The notes below the pieces were generated by a model that was given only the letters and a program-made list of their open reading frames with translations, had not been told where the DNA came from and ran no database searches. A stretch of 13,191 bases of DNA from Clostridia bacterium. GTDB taxonomy: Bacteria > Bacillota > Clostridia > Christensenellales > UBA1242. The position numbers were made by a program, and so were the translations under genes. Each line of letters begins with the position of its first letter. Position 1 is the first letter of the stretch. Where the stretch lies: assembly GCA_017473795.1 (NCBI GenBank), contig JAFUJE010000112.1:1-13191 (forward strand), given 5' to 3'. Shown one piece after another: positions 13,141 through 13,191 of the stretch.

Positions 13141-13191
13141 TTAATCGTAAGCTGGGTTATGTCGAGGGCGCTTATCTATCTTGGCGTAACG
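13141..13191 (-). CDS. C-terminal tail of an unidentified protein (cut by window edge)
   Basis: On the minus strand one frame is open from the right edge and ends at TAA 13143-13141, giving the tail RYAKIDKRPRHNPAYD. The other two minus-strand frames hit stops within a few codons. A terminator follows immediately, as expected after a real gene end. Sixteen residues are too few to identify a family. Confidence 0.4.
   Translation of the reverse strand, partial: RYAKIDKRPRHNPAYD

Noticed and set aside
1..13191. CRISPR array, insertion sequence, phage or toxin-antitoxin system
   Set aside because: I looked for regularly spaced repeats, terminal inverted repeats, transposase/integrase motifs and paired small toxin-antitoxin genes and saw none.

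Overview
The window looks like chromosomal DNA from a low-to-moderate GC bacterium of the Bacillota (Firmicutes) type. A Gram-positive-style polyglycerolphosphate (LTA) synthase homologue, a WhiA homologue, a DUF1540-type Cys protein, a SpoIIQ-like M23 protein and a YwaF/TIGR02206 membrane protein support this. Genes use UGA as a stop, so the code is standard rather than mycoplasma-type. Several proteins are shortened or have altered active sites and genes are tightly packed, which suits an uncultured, partly streamlined lineage (inference; I cannot name the genus). I see no mobile element, CRISPR array or phage gene, and no stretch over 300 bases without a gene.

Layout: (1) 1-2773 (+): the 3' part of galE, then a five-TM LtaS-type phosphoglycerol transferase with its own promoter. 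(2) 2743-4548 (-): an AsnB-type asparagine synthetase, tail-to-tail with the LtaS-type gene. (3) 4625-5741 (+): a PHP metallo-hydrolase overlapping a 106-residue protein that is only the C-terminal half of WhiA. (4) 5716-7189 (-): rplI (L9) overlapping a GlmU-like acetyltransferase whose N-terminal uridylyltransferase domain has shrunk and lost its signature. (5) 7224-8566 (+): a tandem DUF1540 Cys protein, a membrane-anchored M23 protein without zinc ligands, a candidate 13-residue peptide merging into a terminator, and a two-TM small protein. (6) 8631-10916 (-): phosphoketolase, facing the previous genes across a bidirectional terminator. (7) 10997-11883 (+): tRNA-Leu(UAA) followed at once by a TIGR02206 membrane protein. 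(8) 11880-13191 (-): a polytopic YhhN-like membrane protein, an unrecognised membrane-anchored protein and the tail of another gene.

The main theme is cell-envelope building: UDP-sugar epimerisation, a glycerolphosphate polymer, GlcNAc-1-phosphate acetylation and an M23-fold scaffold. Alongside are central carbon metabolism (phosphoketolase) and nitrogen metabolism (asparagine synthetase).

The most unusual pattern is in gene starts. Genes that begin a transcription unit mostly lack a Shine-Dalgarno sequence and have a sigma-70-like -10 hexamer only 5-10 nt before the ATG, which predicts leaderless mRNAs. Genes inside units, or with longer leaders, carry clear purine-rich ribosome binding sites. 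Three of the four convergent gene pairs overlap at their stop codons and have no room for a terminator.
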